From positions 1 to 64,000 of the forward strand of contig JBATUR010000047.1 in assembly GCA_049671305.1 (NCBI GenBank): 64,000 bases of DNA. The letters are read 5' to 3'. Positions 1-9,117 of the stretch are shown one piece after another. The notes below the pieces were generated by a model. The model saw only the letters and a list, made by a program, of their open reading frames with translations, searched no databases and was not told the DNA's origin. The translations under genes and the position numbers were made by a program. The DNA is from CADCTM01 sp049671305 (GTDB taxonomy: Bacteria; Cyanobacteriota; Cyanobacteriia; Cyanobacteriales; Coleofasciculaceae). How positions within the stretch are numbered: the stretch's first letter is position 1; the number at the start of each line of letters is the position of its first letter.

Positions 1-585
1 ACAACCTTTGATGAGTTTATTGCCTGGTATCCAGAAGATGGGCGCTATGAGTTAATTAACGGCAGGGTTTGTGAAGTGAAACCAACAGGACCCCATGAAC
101 AAGTAGGAGCTTATTTAAATCGGAGACTCCTAGTAGAAATTGATCGCCTTCAACTACCTTATTTCCTGCCCAAAAGTTGCACAGTTAAACCTTTTAGTGA
201 ACAGTCTGGTTATTTGCCAGATGTCGTAATTATTGATCAGACAAAATTAACAGATGAACCCCGTTGGCAGAGAGAATCAACTTTAATTCGAGGCGTATCA
301 ATGCCACTGGTAGTTGAGATAGTAAGTACTAATTGGCGAGATGACTATCAGCGCAAAGCAGCAGACTATGAAGAAATGGGTATTCCAGAGTTTTGGATTG
401 CTGATTATTTAGGATTAGGAGGAAGGCGTTATATCGGCACACCCAAGCAACCCACATTCTCGGTATATCAGTTAGTTGATCAGGAATATCAGGTAAGTTT
501 GTTTCGCCAAGATGAGCGTATTTTATCCCCTTCTTTTCCAGAGCTAAATCTGACATTGAACCAGATATTAAACACAGCAATCTAA
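1..585 (+). CDS. Uma2 family endonuclease (DUF820), 5' end outside window
   Basis: The reading frame is open from base 1 with no start in the window. Codons 1-25 read as normal Uma2 N-terminal sequence (TFDEFIAWYPEDGRYELING), so the GTG at 76 is internal and the gene starts to the left of the window. Uma2 proteins have a PD-(D/E)XK nuclease fold and are widely multiplied in cyanobacteria; their role is not established. The visible catalytic signature is LPDVVIID followed by PLVVEIVSTNWRDDYQRKAADYE, which supplies the Asp, Glu and Lys/Gln positions. The C-terminus looks complete and is followed by a hairpin terminator shared with the convergent dnaK gene. Family assignment is firm; the function is unknown. 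Confidence 0.88.
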   Translation, partial: TTFDEFIAWYPEDGRYELINGRVCEVKPTGPHEQVGAYLNRRLLVEIDRLQLPYFLPKSCTVKPFSEQSGYLPDVVIIDQTKLTDEPRWQRESTLIRGVSMPLVVEIVSTNWRDDYQRKAADYEEMGIPEFWIADYLGLGGRRYIGTPKQPTFSVYQLVDQEYQVSLFRQDERILSPSFPELNLTLNQILNTAI

Positions 586-600
586 TTTTAAATACAAAAA

Positions 601-642
601 AAGGGCTGACAAGAAGTAATACACTTATCAACCCTTTTTTTA
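601..642. terminator. Bidirectional intrinsic terminator between Uma2 gene and dnaK
   Basis: The arms 601-613 (AAGGGCTGACAAG) and 624-636 pair over 13 bp, with G-U pairs, around a 10-nt loop. The stem is flanked by an A-run on the left and a T-run on the right, so it can end transcription from both convergent genes. Confidence 0.75.
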
Positions 643-679
643 ATTAGTAGAGATCAACTAGAACATCTCTATTATTCTT

Positions 680-2602
680 TTACTTAGGTTCAGAGAACTC
701 AGCATCAATTACATCATCGGCATTACCACTAGCTGCAGCATCAGTACCAGGAGCACCAGCGCCAGGACCGGCACCAGGACCACCGCCCTCATTTCCGCCG
801 CCAGCTTGTTGATACAAGTTCGTACCAATTGTGTAAAGTGCCTGTTGCAACTCAGGAGTCAGAGTCTTGATCTGCTCATCATCTTCCTTGCTGACAGCTT
901 CCCGTAGGTCTTTCACCAAAGCTTCCACCTTAGTCTTATCAGCTTCGGGAACCTTATCGCCTAGCTCAGTGAGCTGCTTTTCTGCCTGATAGGTAAGAGA
1001 ATCAGCTTGATTCTTGCGGTCAATTTTCTCACGACGCTCTTTATCAGTAGAGGCATTAGCTTCAGCTTCCTTAACCATGCGATCAACTTCGTTATCAGGT
1101 AGTGTGGAAGCACCAGTAATGCTGATTGATTGCTCTTTACCGCTACCTTTGTCCTTAGCAGTAACATTCAGGATACCGTTGGCATCGATGTCGAAGATAA
1201 CTTCAATTTGAGGCACACCACGAGGTGCAGGGGGGATACCATCAAGACGGAAGGTTCCCAGACTCTTATTATCATTAGACATCTCACGCTCACCTTGGAG
1301 GACGTGGATCTCTACATTACTTTGACCGTCCACTGCAGTCGAGAAGGTTTCTGACTTCTTGGTGGGGATAGTGGTGTTGCGAGGAATAATTTTAGTCATC
1401 ACACCACCCAAGGTTTCTACACCCAAAGATAGCGGTGTAACGTCGAGTAGAAGAATGTCCTTAACTTCACCAGCTAAAACACCAGCTTGAATTGCCGCAC
1501 CAACCGCTACGACTTCATCAGGGTTAACGCTTTGGTTAGGATCTTTGCCCAACACCCGCTTGACTAATTCTTGTACAGCAGGAATTCTGGTAGAACCACC
1601 GACTAAGACAACTTCATCAATGGCAGCTTTATCGATTTTGGCATCACGCAAGGCATTTTCAACAGGGATGCGGCAACGATCAATTAAGTCGGCACAAAGG
1701 TCTTCAAATTTGCCACGGGTAAGCACCATGTCCAGGTGTTTTGGTCCATCCTGGGTGGCGGTGATGAAGGGTAGGTTGATTTCAGCTTGAGTAACGCTGG
1801 AAAGCTCAATCTTGGCTTTCTCTGCGGCTTCTGTAAGGCGTTGTAGGGCTTGCTTATCTTTGCGGAGGTCAATACCTTCGTCTTTTTGGAAAGTGGAGGC
1901 TAGGTAGTCAACGATTTTTTTGTCGAAGTCGTCACCACCAAGGTGAGTGTCACCACTGGTTGCCATGACTTCAAATACACCATCGCCAACTTCTAGGATC
2001 GATACGTCGAATGTACCACCACCTAAGTCAAAAACGATGATCCGTTCGTTTTTCTTGTTATCAAAGCCGTAAGCTAGAGATGCAGCAGTCGGTTCGTTGA
2101 TAATCCGCAAGACTTCGATGCCTGCGATTTTACCTGCGTCTTTGGTTGCTTGACGCTGAGAGTCGTTGAAGTAAGCAGGAACTGTCACAACGGCTTGGGT
2201 AACAGTTTCGCCCAGGTATTTGCTAGCATCTTCTACAAGTTTGCGTAGCACTTGAGCAGCGATTTCTTCTGGTGCAAATTGCTTGCCTTGAGCAGGAGAA
2301 TCAATTTTGACGTTACCACCAGCATTGACGACTTTATAAGAAACTTCTGTTGCTTCGTTAGTAACTTCATCAAAGCGTCGTCCGATGAAGCGTTTGACAG
2401 AATAGAAGGTGTTTTCGGGGTTCATTACCGACTGACGCTTGGCGATTTGACCAACTAAGCGATCGCCATTTTTGGCATAGGCTACAACTGAGGGTGTGGT
2501 GCGAAAGCCTTCTGCGTTGGTAATGACGGTAGGTTTACCACCTTCCATTACAGCGACGCAAGAGTTAGTTGTACCTAGGTCAATTCCAACAACTTTAGCC
2601 AT
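680..2602 (-). CDS. dnaK: Molecular chaperone DnaK (Hsp70)
   Basis: This is an ATP-dependent Hsp70 chaperone that acts with DnaJ and GrpE on unfolded or stress-damaged cytosolic proteins. At 640 residues it is full length. The N-terminal phosphate loop GIDLGTTNS, the segment IINEPTAASLAYG and the GGGTFDVSIL motif mark the nucleotide-binding domain (about 1-380). The linker DILLLDVTPLSLG follows, then the substrate-binding domain, a Gly/Ala-rich tail and the end DDVIDAEFSEPK. Most cyanobacteria have several dnaK genes, and this one resembles the general housekeeping DnaK2 type. It stands alone, without grpE or dnaJ beside it. I saw no CIRCE inverted repeat upstream. Confidence 0.98.
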   Translation of the reverse strand: MAKVVGIDLGTTNSCVAVMEGGKPTVITNAEGFRTTPSVVAYAKNGDRLVGQIAKRQSVMNPENTFYSVKRFIGRRFDEVTNEATEVSYKVVNAGGNVKIDSPAQGKQFAPEEIAAQVLRKLVEDASKYLGETVTQAVVTVPAYFNDSQRQATKDAGKIAGIEVLRIINEPTAASLAYGFDNKKNERIIVFDLGGGTFDVSILEVGDGVFEVMATSGDTHLGGDDFDKKIVDYLASTFQKDEGIDLRKDKQALQRLTEAAEKAKIELSSVTQAEINLPFITATQDGPKHLDMVLTRGKFEDLCADLIDRCRIPVENALRDAKIDKAAIDEVVLVGGSTRIPAVQELVKRVLGKDPNQSVNPDEVVAVGAAIQAGVLAGEVKDILLLDVTPLSLGVETLGGVMTKIIPRNTTIPTKKSETFSTAVDGQSNVEIHVLQGEREMSNDNKSLGTFRLDGIPPAPRGVPQIEVIFDIDANGILNVTAKDKGSGKEQSISITGASTLPDNEVDRMVKEAEANASTDKERREKIDRKNQADSLTYQAEKQLTELGDKVPEADKTKVEALVKDLREAVSKEDDEQIKTLTPELQQALYTIGTNLYQQAGGGNEGGGPGAGPGAGAPGTDAAASGNADDVIDAEFSEPK

Positions 2603-3118
2603 AAGAGTGTTCCGGGTTTGTTTAACTACAATACTGATTGGACTTTGTGAAGGCTGAAACTTAAAAAGAGTATTTCAGTTCAGTTTTGCCTAATTTCGGA
2701 GCTTGAATAATCACGAGAAAGAAAGCTACCAATCTCTATACTGAACATTGTTCGCTTGGGTGAAGAAGGGGTGGTTTCCGAACCTTTGAGGGACGGTTGA
2801 CGTTGTTGGCGTCTTTACTCCTAACTTCGAGATGAAGTGCAATCCCAGGTTTGAGTACTGAGGAATTGCGTTCACTTGTTTAATGTATTAAAGTTATGCC
2901 TTTTATATATTGGTGCGAACCGTAACGAATCAGGGGTGTTTGCCGCCAGCATGGCTGTTTTGGGTTAAATCAGGTGACTTGGTGAGCATATAATGCCTTG
3001 CCGTCAGGTTGTGGGGTACTGGTATCGTAGCGATCGCTTTTGCGCCTGTGTTTCTACTTATGCGATCGTGTTTGTAGCGATTTTGAACTCCTAAATTACC
3101 TGTTCAGCTCTTAAATTA
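2603..3118. other. Intergenic region upstream of dnaK, no gene seen
   Basis: This 516-base stretch separates the start of dnaK from the end of the second Uma2 gene, so it must hold the dnaK promoter and leader. It contains a HIP1 octamer at 3030-3037 and a related GCGATCG at about 3062. I found no convincing ORF, CIRCE element or long inverted repeat. Confidence 0.5.
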
Positions 3119-3682
3119 TTACTCCAATAACCACCCAAATACATCCCCAACAGTCAACCGTAATTCACTGGCAAAATTAGGTACTATAATCTGCTGTTCC
3201 AACTCATCAAATGCTTCTGGCTGTTGCCCTGATTGATAAACAAATATAGTTTGTTCGTCAGGATCAATTAACCAGCCCATTTGCGTCTCATAATTAAGAC
3301 AACGCAGAATCTTTTTCGTAACTTTCGTAGCACTTTGCTCAGGAGATAAAATTTCAATCATCCAATCAGGAGCCGCTTGAAATATATTAGCTACACCACC
3401 ATTTTCTTTGCGGGGAATTCTGTCCCAAGTAAATACAGCAACATCTGGCACAATTGATCTGCCACCAAATGTACATCGTAGTTCGGGAAATGCCCTAGCT
3501 ATTTTTTGAGGCTTAACAACGGCATTAACCAAAATAATCAGTTCACCCTGAATGACGCTATGTTCTCCCTGTGGCATTGGTTTTTGAATAACTTGATTAT
3601 CAATGTACTCGCTGGCAGGTTTCGTTTCTGGTAGTCTGAGAAACTCTAACAAAGTTAAAGGTTTGGTTGGCGTTTGTACCAT
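3119..3682 (-). CDS. Uma2 family endonuclease (DUF820)
   Basis: This 187-residue protein has the Uma2 / DUF820 PD-(D/E)XK fold. It shows the N-terminal LTLLEFLRLPETKPASEYID strand-helix region, the catalytic Asp in VPDVAVFTWDRIP, and the Glu/Lys segment DWMIEILSPEQSATKVTKKI, followed by the usual MGWLIDPDEQTIFVYQ strand. It is full length and starts at an ATG. It stands alone, with no operon partner, and is divergent from the cyclophilin gene. It is only distantly related to the Uma2 fragment at the left edge. The family is considered nuclease-like and is often found near mobile DNA, but no transposon ends are visible here. The function is unknown. Confidence 0.88.
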   Translation of the reverse strand: MVQTPTKPLTLLEFLRLPETKPASEYIDNQVIQKPMPQGEHSVIQGELIILVNAVVKPQKIARAFPELRCTFGGRSIVPDVAVFTWDRIPRKENGGVANIFQAAPDWMIEILSPEQSATKVTKKILRCLNYETQMGWLIDPDEQTIFVYQSGQQPEAFDELEQQIIVPNFASELRLTVGDVFGWLLE

Positions 3683-4131
3683 TTCAGGTTTCTTCTAGTT
3701 ACTCTGATTCTGCTGATATAGCTAGTTTAAAGCTTTAGCAGATCGCTCATGATAAAATTTATAACTTTGTTATATTTTTGCCAAGGTGATATCTGCGTCT
3801 TGTTTACGCAGGCAGGGGGTTTAATTTTTACCTCTGTTTACAAATACTCGAATTGTTGTTGAGATTTTCATCTCATCTAAACATTTAATGATCATCGGGG
3901 TACAAAATTATTATTTCCCCGCTTAACAATATTTGTATACTGACCCGGTGTGTATTACTAAAGTAAGAGTTTTGGGTTAAATTAGCTTGGAGTTTAGCGC
4001 CGGGAATTTGATTTTTGTTACAATCTTGCAGCTTGGCAATATTTTGGCATAATCTTGGCAAGCAATCACGGCATGGGTACAAAACAACTCATAGCCAGTT
4101 CAATACTAAGATTAAAAAGGAATTGATCATT
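3683..4131. other. Divergent intergenic region, no gene seen
   Basis: These 449 bases lie between the divergent Uma2 and cyclophilin genes and should hold both promoters. Short open frames here lack start signals and resemble no known protein. I see no repeat or RNA gene. Confidence 0.4.
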
Positions 4132-4647
4132 ATGTCTAATCGCCCTCAAGTTTTCTTTGATATCGAATATACCAGCCCCAAAGGCGAAAAAGAGCCTAAA
4201 GGACGGATTACCTTTGAGTTGTTTGATGATGTAGTACCCAAAACTGCTGAAAATTTCCGCGCTTTATGCACTGGTGAAAAGGGGTTTGGTTATAAGGACT
4301 CCAAATTTCACCGAGTTATCAAACAATTCATGTGTCAAGGTGGTGACTTTACCCGTGGTGACGGTACTGGTGGTAAGTCGATTTATGGAGAGAAGTTTGC
4401 CGACGAAAATTTCAATCTTAAGCATGATACTCCTGGACTGCTTTCGATGGCAAATGCCGGACCAAATACTAACGGTTCTCAATTTTTCATTACCTTAGTA
4501 CCGACATCATATTTAAATGGTAAACACGTTGTTTTTGGTAAGGTAATTGATGGTATGGATGTGGTCAAATTCATGGAATCAAAAAGTATGGATCAGTCAG
4601 GCAAAACTTCTGGAACAATCACAATTGCCGATTGTGGTCAGCTTTAA
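4132..4647 (+). CDS. Cyclophilin-type peptidylprolyl isomerase
   Basis: This enzyme catalyses cis-trans isomerisation of Xaa-Pro bonds in protein folding. The ATG at 4132 is preferred over an earlier in-frame start because it follows AAAAAGGA and gives the normal 171-residue single-domain length without a signal peptide, so the protein is cytosolic. The catalytic segment FHRVIKQFMCQGGDF (Arg, Phe, Gln) and GSQFFITLV are intact, and the fold resembles the eukaryotic CypA type more than bacterial PpiB. The position of CypA Trp121 in SYLNGKHVVFG is Tyr, a change that in the family lowers cyclosporin binding. The gene is monocistronic. Confidence 0.95.
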   Translation: MSNRPQVFFDIEYTSPKGEKEPKGRITFELFDDVVPKTAENFRALCTGEKGFGYKDSKFHRVIKQFMCQGGDFTRGDGTGGKSIYGEKFADENFNLKHDTPGLLSMANAGPNTNGSQFFITLVPTSYLNGKHVVFGKVIDGMDVVKFMESKSMDQSGKTSGTITIADCGQL

Positions 4648-4905
4648 GAAAATAAGTTGCTGCTCTTGTAAATATGGCTGATTTGTTGATTTGATTTAGT
4701 GAAAGCCTACGTCATAAATGTAATTATTATGGCGTAGGCAATGCCGCATCGACAGTTAGATACTGGGTCTTGTCGGGTTATTTTTAGAAAAACTAAATAC
4801 AGTAATGCACGATTATTTGTATAAGTGAGTTTTAATGTTGATATTTTAGAAAACCACTCTGCTCACCAGTAAAATAGAAGAGTTAGATTGCTCAAGATTT
4901 CAGAA

Positions 4906-5952
4906 ATGCTTTCCCTATCTCCCAGCCTTAAAGATCGACTCTCAACACCTCTAAAAATTGGCTCATTTGAGGTTAAAAGCCGCGTACTACAATCTCCTTT
5001 ATCGGGGGTGACAGATTTGGTATTTCGTCGTCTGGTGCGCCGCTACGCCCCAGAATCGATGTTGTATACAGAAATGGTAAACGCCACGGGGCTGCATTAT
5101 GTTAAAGAACTACCTAAAATTATGGAGGTAGACCCAAATGAACGACCAATTAGTATTCAATTATTCGATTGTCGCCCTGATTTCTTAGCTGAAGCAGCAA
5201 TCATGGCTGTTAAGGAAGGGGCGGATACAATTGATATTAATATGGGTTGTCCTGTTAATAAAATTACTAAAAATGGTGGTGGTTCTTCGTTATTAAGAGA
5301 ACCGGAAATTGCTGAGGCAATTGTACGGGCAGTTGTTAAGGCTATTAATGTTCCTGTAACTGTCAAAACTCGTCTTGGTTGGACAGATAAAGAAATCAAT
5401 ATTCTGGACTTTGCCAAGCGCATGGAAGATGCTGGGGCGCAAATGATTACGGTACATGGACGTACTCGTTCTCAAGGTTATAACGGTAATGCTAAATGGG
5501 AATGGATTGCCAAGGTTAAGGAAATTCTTTCAATTCCAGTTATTGCCAATGGTGATATCTTTTCGGTTGAGGCGGCGGTAAAATGTTTAGAACAAACAGG
5601 CGCTGATGGAGTAATGTGTTCACGAGGAACGTTGGGTTATCCGTTTTTGGTAGGGGAAGTTGATTACTTTTTGAAAACGGGGCAGGAACTGACGCCACCG
5701 ACGCCTGTGGAGCGTTTAGAATGTGCTAGAGAACATTTGCAGGCTTTGTGGGAGTATAAAGGCGATCGCGGTATTCGTCAGTCTCGTAAGCACATGACTT
5801 GGTATGCTAAGAGTTTCTCTGGTGCTGCTGATTTACGGGGACAGTTGGCGGTGATTGAAACGGTTGATCAGGGATTAATGATCATTGATCAAGCGATCGC
5901 ACGACTCAATCATGAGCAATTATCCTCCAATGAGTTGGTGGCAGCAAAGTAA
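4906..5952 (+). CDS. dusB: tRNA dihydrouridine synthase, DusB type
   Basis: This FMN-dependent enzyme reduces uridine to dihydrouridine in the D-loop of tRNA using NADPH. The 348-residue protein has the TIM-barrel opening VLQSPLSGVTDLVFRRLVRR. The catalytic cysteine lies in INMGCPVNKITKNGGGSSLL, and later barrel strands carry ITVHGRTRSQGY and PVIANGDIFS. The C-terminal helical RNA-binding domain, with RQSRKHMTWY, is complete. An upstream in-frame TTG at 4888 would add six residues; the ATG at 4906 is chosen as the better codon. The gene stands alone, 250 bases after the cyclophilin gene. Confidence 0.93.
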   Translation: MLSLSPSLKDRLSTPLKIGSFEVKSRVLQSPLSGVTDLVFRRLVRRYAPESMLYTEMVNATGLHYVKELPKIMEVDPNERPISIQLFDCRPDFLAEAAIMAVKEGADTIDINMGCPVNKITKNGGGSSLLREPEIAEAIVRAVVKAINVPVTVKTRLGWTDKEINILDFAKRMEDAGAQMITVHGRTRSQGYNGNAKWEWIAKVKEILSIPVIANGDIFSVEAAVKCLEQTGADGVMCSRGTLGYPFLVGEVDYFLKTGQELTPPTPVERLECAREHLQALWEYKGDRGIRQSRKHMTWYAKSFSGAADLRGQLAVIETVDQGLMIIDQAIARLNHEQLSSNELVAAK

Positions 5953-6348
5953 CAGATGCCAAAAGAAAAGTAGAATCTCCTGAGTTAGCTCACTCCTGTT
6001 GCTGTGGTAGCTCTCAATAAAGCCGATGTGTTAGGGTAGTTAGCGAGAATTATATTCGGCTGCAGTATTTCTGTGGGCATTTACAGGCATCTCTCCGAAT
6101 CTAATTTCTACATCACATTGGTAAGTCAATAAGAGTACAATAATCAGCTAAAGATGCTCTCAATTGATATTCGTAGTGTGAGGTGACAGGCGGTGCAGGA
6201 AGTGGATACTTAACAGCATTGCTTCTAACCTCAACTGCTGCAACATAAGGTTTCCGAATTGTTGTTATCGCCAATTTTGCTGCAAACGCAGTTGGGTGAG
6301 TGCAGTCATCCCATTTTTATTAGTTGTTCACGTTTAGGAGGATATAGC
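5953..6348. other. Intergenic region and long rpsU leader, no gene seen
   Basis: These 396 bases precede rpsU. No ORF with family resemblance and no tRNA were found. The region must carry the rpsU promoter. No strong hairpin is evident by eye. Confidence 0.4.
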
Positions 6349-6528
6349 ATGACCCAAGTGGTTGTAGGCGAAAATGAGGGAATTGAGTCGGCGTTACGCC
6401 GCTTCAAACGTCAGGTATCGAAGGCTGGAATTTTTGCAGATATGAAGCGTCTGCGTCACTTTGAGACTCCCATCGAAAAGAAAAAGCGTAAGGCTGTTGC
6501 ACGTCGGCGCAAGCGTAGATTCCGTTAA
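6349..6528 (+). CDS. rpsU: 30S ribosomal protein S21
   Basis: This small ribosomal subunit protein is needed for correct initiation by base pairing of the 16S rRNA 3' end. The 59-residue product begins MTQVVVGENEGIESALRRFKRQ and ends in the typical basic helix KKKRKAVARRRKRRFR. The ATG at 6349 is decided by a near-perfect Shine-Dalgarno AGGAGGA seven bases upstream; an upstream in-frame extension is not protein-like. The gene is monocistronic and followed by a perfect 12-bp hairpin. Cyanobacteria often have more than one rpsU copy. Confidence 0.96.
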   Translation: MTQVVVGENEGIESALRRFKRQVSKAGIFADMKRLRHFETPIEKKKRKAVARRRKRRFR

Positions 6529-6559
6529 AGCCCAGATCTCTTAGTATTTACCTAGATAT

Positions 6560-6610
6560 AATAACTCTGTAAAAGCCTTAATTGTGCATCTACAGAGTTA
6601 TTATTTATAT
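6560..6610 (+). terminator. Hairpin terminator after rpsU
   Basis: The arms 6560-6571 (AATAACTCTGTA) and 6591-6602 pair perfectly over 12 bp around a 19-nt loop and are followed by an AT-rich tail. It lies between convergent rpsU and hemH and may serve both. Confidence 0.65.
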
Positions 6611-6676
6611 TAAATGTAAATTATTGGAAAATTGAGCAAGGCGCTCTAGATTTTAAAATCTGATCAACCAATTTTT

Positions 6677-7840
6677 CTACAATAATCCCACAAAATGTAA
6701 CGGTCCTTGACCACTAATTAACTCTAACACTAACGCCAGAAAGCCAATCATTGCCAAACGACCATTCCAAACTTCTGCTGCTGTTGTCATACCCCATTCC
6801 CAACTTTCTTGAGGATACATCTTCACTTTTCTGGGTGGGCGTATCACTTCTGAAAATTTACAACTAGGGGCTTCAAGTGCCTCTGTAACCAAGGTTGAAA
6901 GAGAATCAATAAAGACAGGATGAGTGTTTAGTGCTGGCACACGCTGGAAGTTGTGAATGCCTGCTTCTTCTGCTATTTCCCGATATTCCATGTCAATTTC
7001 TTGCAGGGTTTCGATATGTTCAGAAACAAAGCTAATTGGCACTACTAATAAATTTTCAACGCCTTGTTCTCCTAGTTCTTTGAGTGCATCTTCTGTATAA
7101 GGCTGAAGCCATTCTACAGGACCAACGCGACTTTGATACGCCAGAGTGTATGGGTTGGGGCGGTTGAGTGTCTGCATGATTAGTGCTGTGCAGTCTTCGA
7201 TTTCTTGCTGGTAGGGATCGCCTGCTTCTGTAACGTAGCTGACAGGCACACCGTGGGCGCTAAAGAAAATATGGGCTGAGTCGGGGTTGGGGCATTGCTC
7301 AAGTTCCTGGGCAATTAGCTGTGCCATTGCTTGCAGATATTGAGGTTGATTGTACCAGGAAGGAATAACGGTGTATTCGATGCGGTCAAGGGTCGGGTCT
7401 TCTTGCCAAATTTGTTCAAGAAGGCGGAAACTGGAACCGCTGGTACTGATGGAAAATTGTGGGTAGAGGGGTAAGATTACTAGATGATCTATGCGATCGC
7501 GTTTGATTCGTGCGATCGCTTCTTCGGTAAATGGATGCCAATAGCGCATCCCTATATATATGTTGGCTTCTTGACCTTTACTTTGTAAATCCGCTTGCAA
7601 GGCTTCTGCTTGTGACTGCGTGATGTGCCGCAAGGGAGAACCACCACCAATCTGCCGATAGTTGTCTTGCGACTTTTTCGCACGTAGTGTTGAAATTAAC
7701 CATGCCAGAGGGCTTTGTAGCCAGGAAAAGGGCAGGCGGATGATTTCCGGGTCAGAAAACAAGTTATATAGAAAAGGACGAACGTCCTCTAATTCATCTG
7801 GTCCACCTAAATTTAGAAGTAATACCCCAACACGACCCAT
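6677..7840 (-). CDS. hemH: Ferrochelatase with C-terminal Hlip (CAB-like) helix
   Basis: This enzyme inserts Fe2+ into protoporphyrin IX to make protoheme at the branch point with chlorophyll. The ATG at 7840 is preferred over an in-frame TTG 18 bases earlier, giving 387 residues. The N-terminus reads MGRVGVLLLNLGGP, the catalytic His is in FFSAHGVPVSYV (about residue 196), and the partner Glu and His are in SEHIETLQEID. After about residue 340 there is a linker and a single transmembrane helix with the chlorophyll-binding motif AEVWNGRLAMIGF, as known in cyanobacterial and plastid ferrochelatases. This predicts thylakoid membrane attachment. The gene is divergent from a methyltransferase gene. 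Confidence 0.97.
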   Translation of the reverse strand: MGRVGVLLLNLGGPDELEDVRPFLYNLFSDPEIIRLPFSWLQSPLAWLISTLRAKKSQDNYRQIGGGSPLRHITQSQAEALQADLQSKGQEANIYIGMRYWHPFTEEAIARIKRDRIDHLVILPLYPQFSISTSGSSFRLLEQIWQEDPTLDRIEYTVIPSWYNQPQYLQAMAQLIAQELEQCPNPDSAHIFFSAHGVPVSYVTEAGDPYQQEIEDCTALIMQTLNRPNPYTLAYQSRVGPVEWLQPYTEDALKELGEQGVENLLVVPISFVSEHIETLQEIDMEYREIAEEAGIHNFQRVPALNTHPVFIDSLSTLVTEALEAPSCKFSEVIRPPRKVKMYPQESWEWGMTTAAEVWNGRLAMIGFLALVLELISGQGPLHFVGLL

Positions 7841-7951
7841 AATGCTAATAGCTTCCAAAAACTTTCATATTTGTAACTGATTTTAACAATATATTCTTTC
7901 AATAGTTTCAATCCGTATCAAGAAACATACATCTTTACCAGGAAGTGAGCA

Positions 7952-8575
7952 GTGGCAACAGTTTTAAGAACTTGGAGTTATCAATATCAATGGCTATATG
8001 ATGGGGTGTCTCGACTTGCTGCCCTTAGTGTTGGTGGGGAAAGACGCTTCCATCAGTTACCGTTGCAGGGCTTAACAATTGCCTCAGAAACGAAAGTCTT
8101 AGATTTGTGTTGCGGCAGTGGGCAGGCGACTCAGTATTTGGTGGAATATTCCCAGAATGTCACAGGTTTGGATGTCTCGCCAGTATCGCTGGAACGCGCC
8201 AGACGGAATGTTCCTCAAGCACAATATGTGGAAGCTTTGGCGGAAGCGATGCCTTTTGAAGATAGTAGGTTTGATTTGGTGCATACCTGTGTGGCAATGC
8301 ATGAGATGAAACCAGATCAATTACGGCAAATTCTTGCTGAGGTTTACCGAGTACTCAAACCGGGTGGAGTGTTTGCGCTGGTAGATTTTCACAAGCCAAG
8401 TAATTTGTTATTTTTGCCTGGGTTAGCGGTGTTTTTGTGGTTGTTTGAGACGGAAACTTCCTGGCAGTTGTTGGAAACTGATTTGGTTGGGTTGCTTAAA
8501 GATGTCGGGTTTGGGGAAATTGCTCAAACTTTCCATGCTGGGGGAAGTTTACAGGTAATTCAGGCAGGAAGTTAA
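7952..8575 (+). CDS. Class I SAM-dependent methyltransferase
   Basis: This 207-residue protein has the Rossmann-like methyltransferase fold. Motif I is VLDLCCGSGQATQYL (about residues 50-64), followed by the acidic ribose-binding turn GLDVSP, the segment FDLVHTCVAMHEM (motif IV region) and VYRVLKPGGVFALVDFHKP. It belongs to the UbiE/MenG-like Methyltransf_11 group; the substrate cannot be told. The GTG start at 7952 follows AGGAAG at a good distance. The region LLFLPGLAVFLWLF is hydrophobic and may contact a membrane or a lipid substrate. It is divergent from hemH, so a link to tetrapyrrole or quinone methylation is possible but unproven. Confidence 0.88.
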   Translation: MATVLRTWSYQYQWLYDGVSRLAALSVGGERRFHQLPLQGLTIASETKVLDLCCGSGQATQYLVEYSQNVTGLDVSPVSLERARRNVPQAQYVEALAEAMPFEDSRFDLVHTCVAMHEMKPDQLRQILAEVYRVLKPGGVFALVDFHKPSNLLFLPGLAVFLWLFETETSWQLLETDLVGLLKDVGFGEIAQTFHAGGSLQVIQAGS

Positions 8576-8589
8576 CGAATTAAGTGGGT

Positions 8590-9117
8590 TTACAGATTTG
8601 ATAGCCAAGTTTGTGTTGTTTTAGGAGACAGCAAATGCACGACTTTAAGATAACCATACTCAGGTTTATTTAAAAGAATTGCATACTCTTTTTGATTTTT
8701 TTGATAAGTCTGAAGCACCCAAAGCGGCATAGAATATTTGCTAAAAAATATTCCCCAAGTTTCACGATTTCCATTCCATAATTCTTCTTGCGTAATTACC
8801 CGCCGCAAGGTTCGCCCTACTATTTGCTTCATAATTAAAGGTAAAGAATAATCTAACCAAATAACCGTATCAGCACGACTCCAAACAATATCGCGGACTT
8901 TACTATAATTTCCATCTACAACCCAACTATCACCCTTGAGTGCTTCTTCTACACGCTGGCGAAATACTTCTAGCGGTGTTTCTGTCCAATTTGGTTGATG
9001 ATAAATTGCATCAAGTTCCAGATGAGGAATAGCAAGACGTTGGGAAATTATACGTGCTAAAGTTGTCTTTCCTGAGCCAGATGTGCCAACTACAGAAATT
9101 CGCTTACCATAATTCAT
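8590..9117 (-). CDS. P-loop NTPase, FlaR/adenylate-kinase-like
   Basis: This 175-residue protein has a Walker A motif GTSGSGKTT (about residues 11-19). It is followed by LDAIYHQPNWTETP and DSWVVDGNYSKVRDIVWSRADTVIWLDY, the pattern of proteins annotated as DNA topology modulation protein FlaR or as shikimate/adenylate-kinase-like P-loop kinases. The substrate is unknown. Its ATG overlaps the stop of the upstream gene (ATGA at 9114-9117), so the two are translationally coupled. The partner is a small exported coiled-coil protein with no obvious functional link. Confidence 0.82.
   Translation of the reverse strand: MNYGKRISVVGTSGSGKTTLARIISQRLAIPHLELDAIYHQPNWTETPLEVFRQRVEEALKGDSWVVDGNYSKVRDIVWSRADTVIWLDYSLPLIMKQIVGRTLRRVITQEELWNGNRETWGIFFSKYSMPLWVLQTYQKNQKEYAILLNKPEYGYLKVVHLLSPKTTQTWLSNL

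Noticed and set aside
2603..2760. A CIRCE heat-shock element upstream of dnaK
   Set aside because: I looked for TTAGCACTC-N9-GAGTGCTAA and found nothing close to it.
3119..3682. Uma2 genes as evidence for a mobile element
   Set aside because: No transposase, terminal inverted repeats or target duplications are visible around either Uma2 gene.
3885..4082. A 65-codon minus-strand frame upstream of the cyclophilin gene
   Set aside because: It has no ribosome site, no recognisable family and lies in the expected promoter region.
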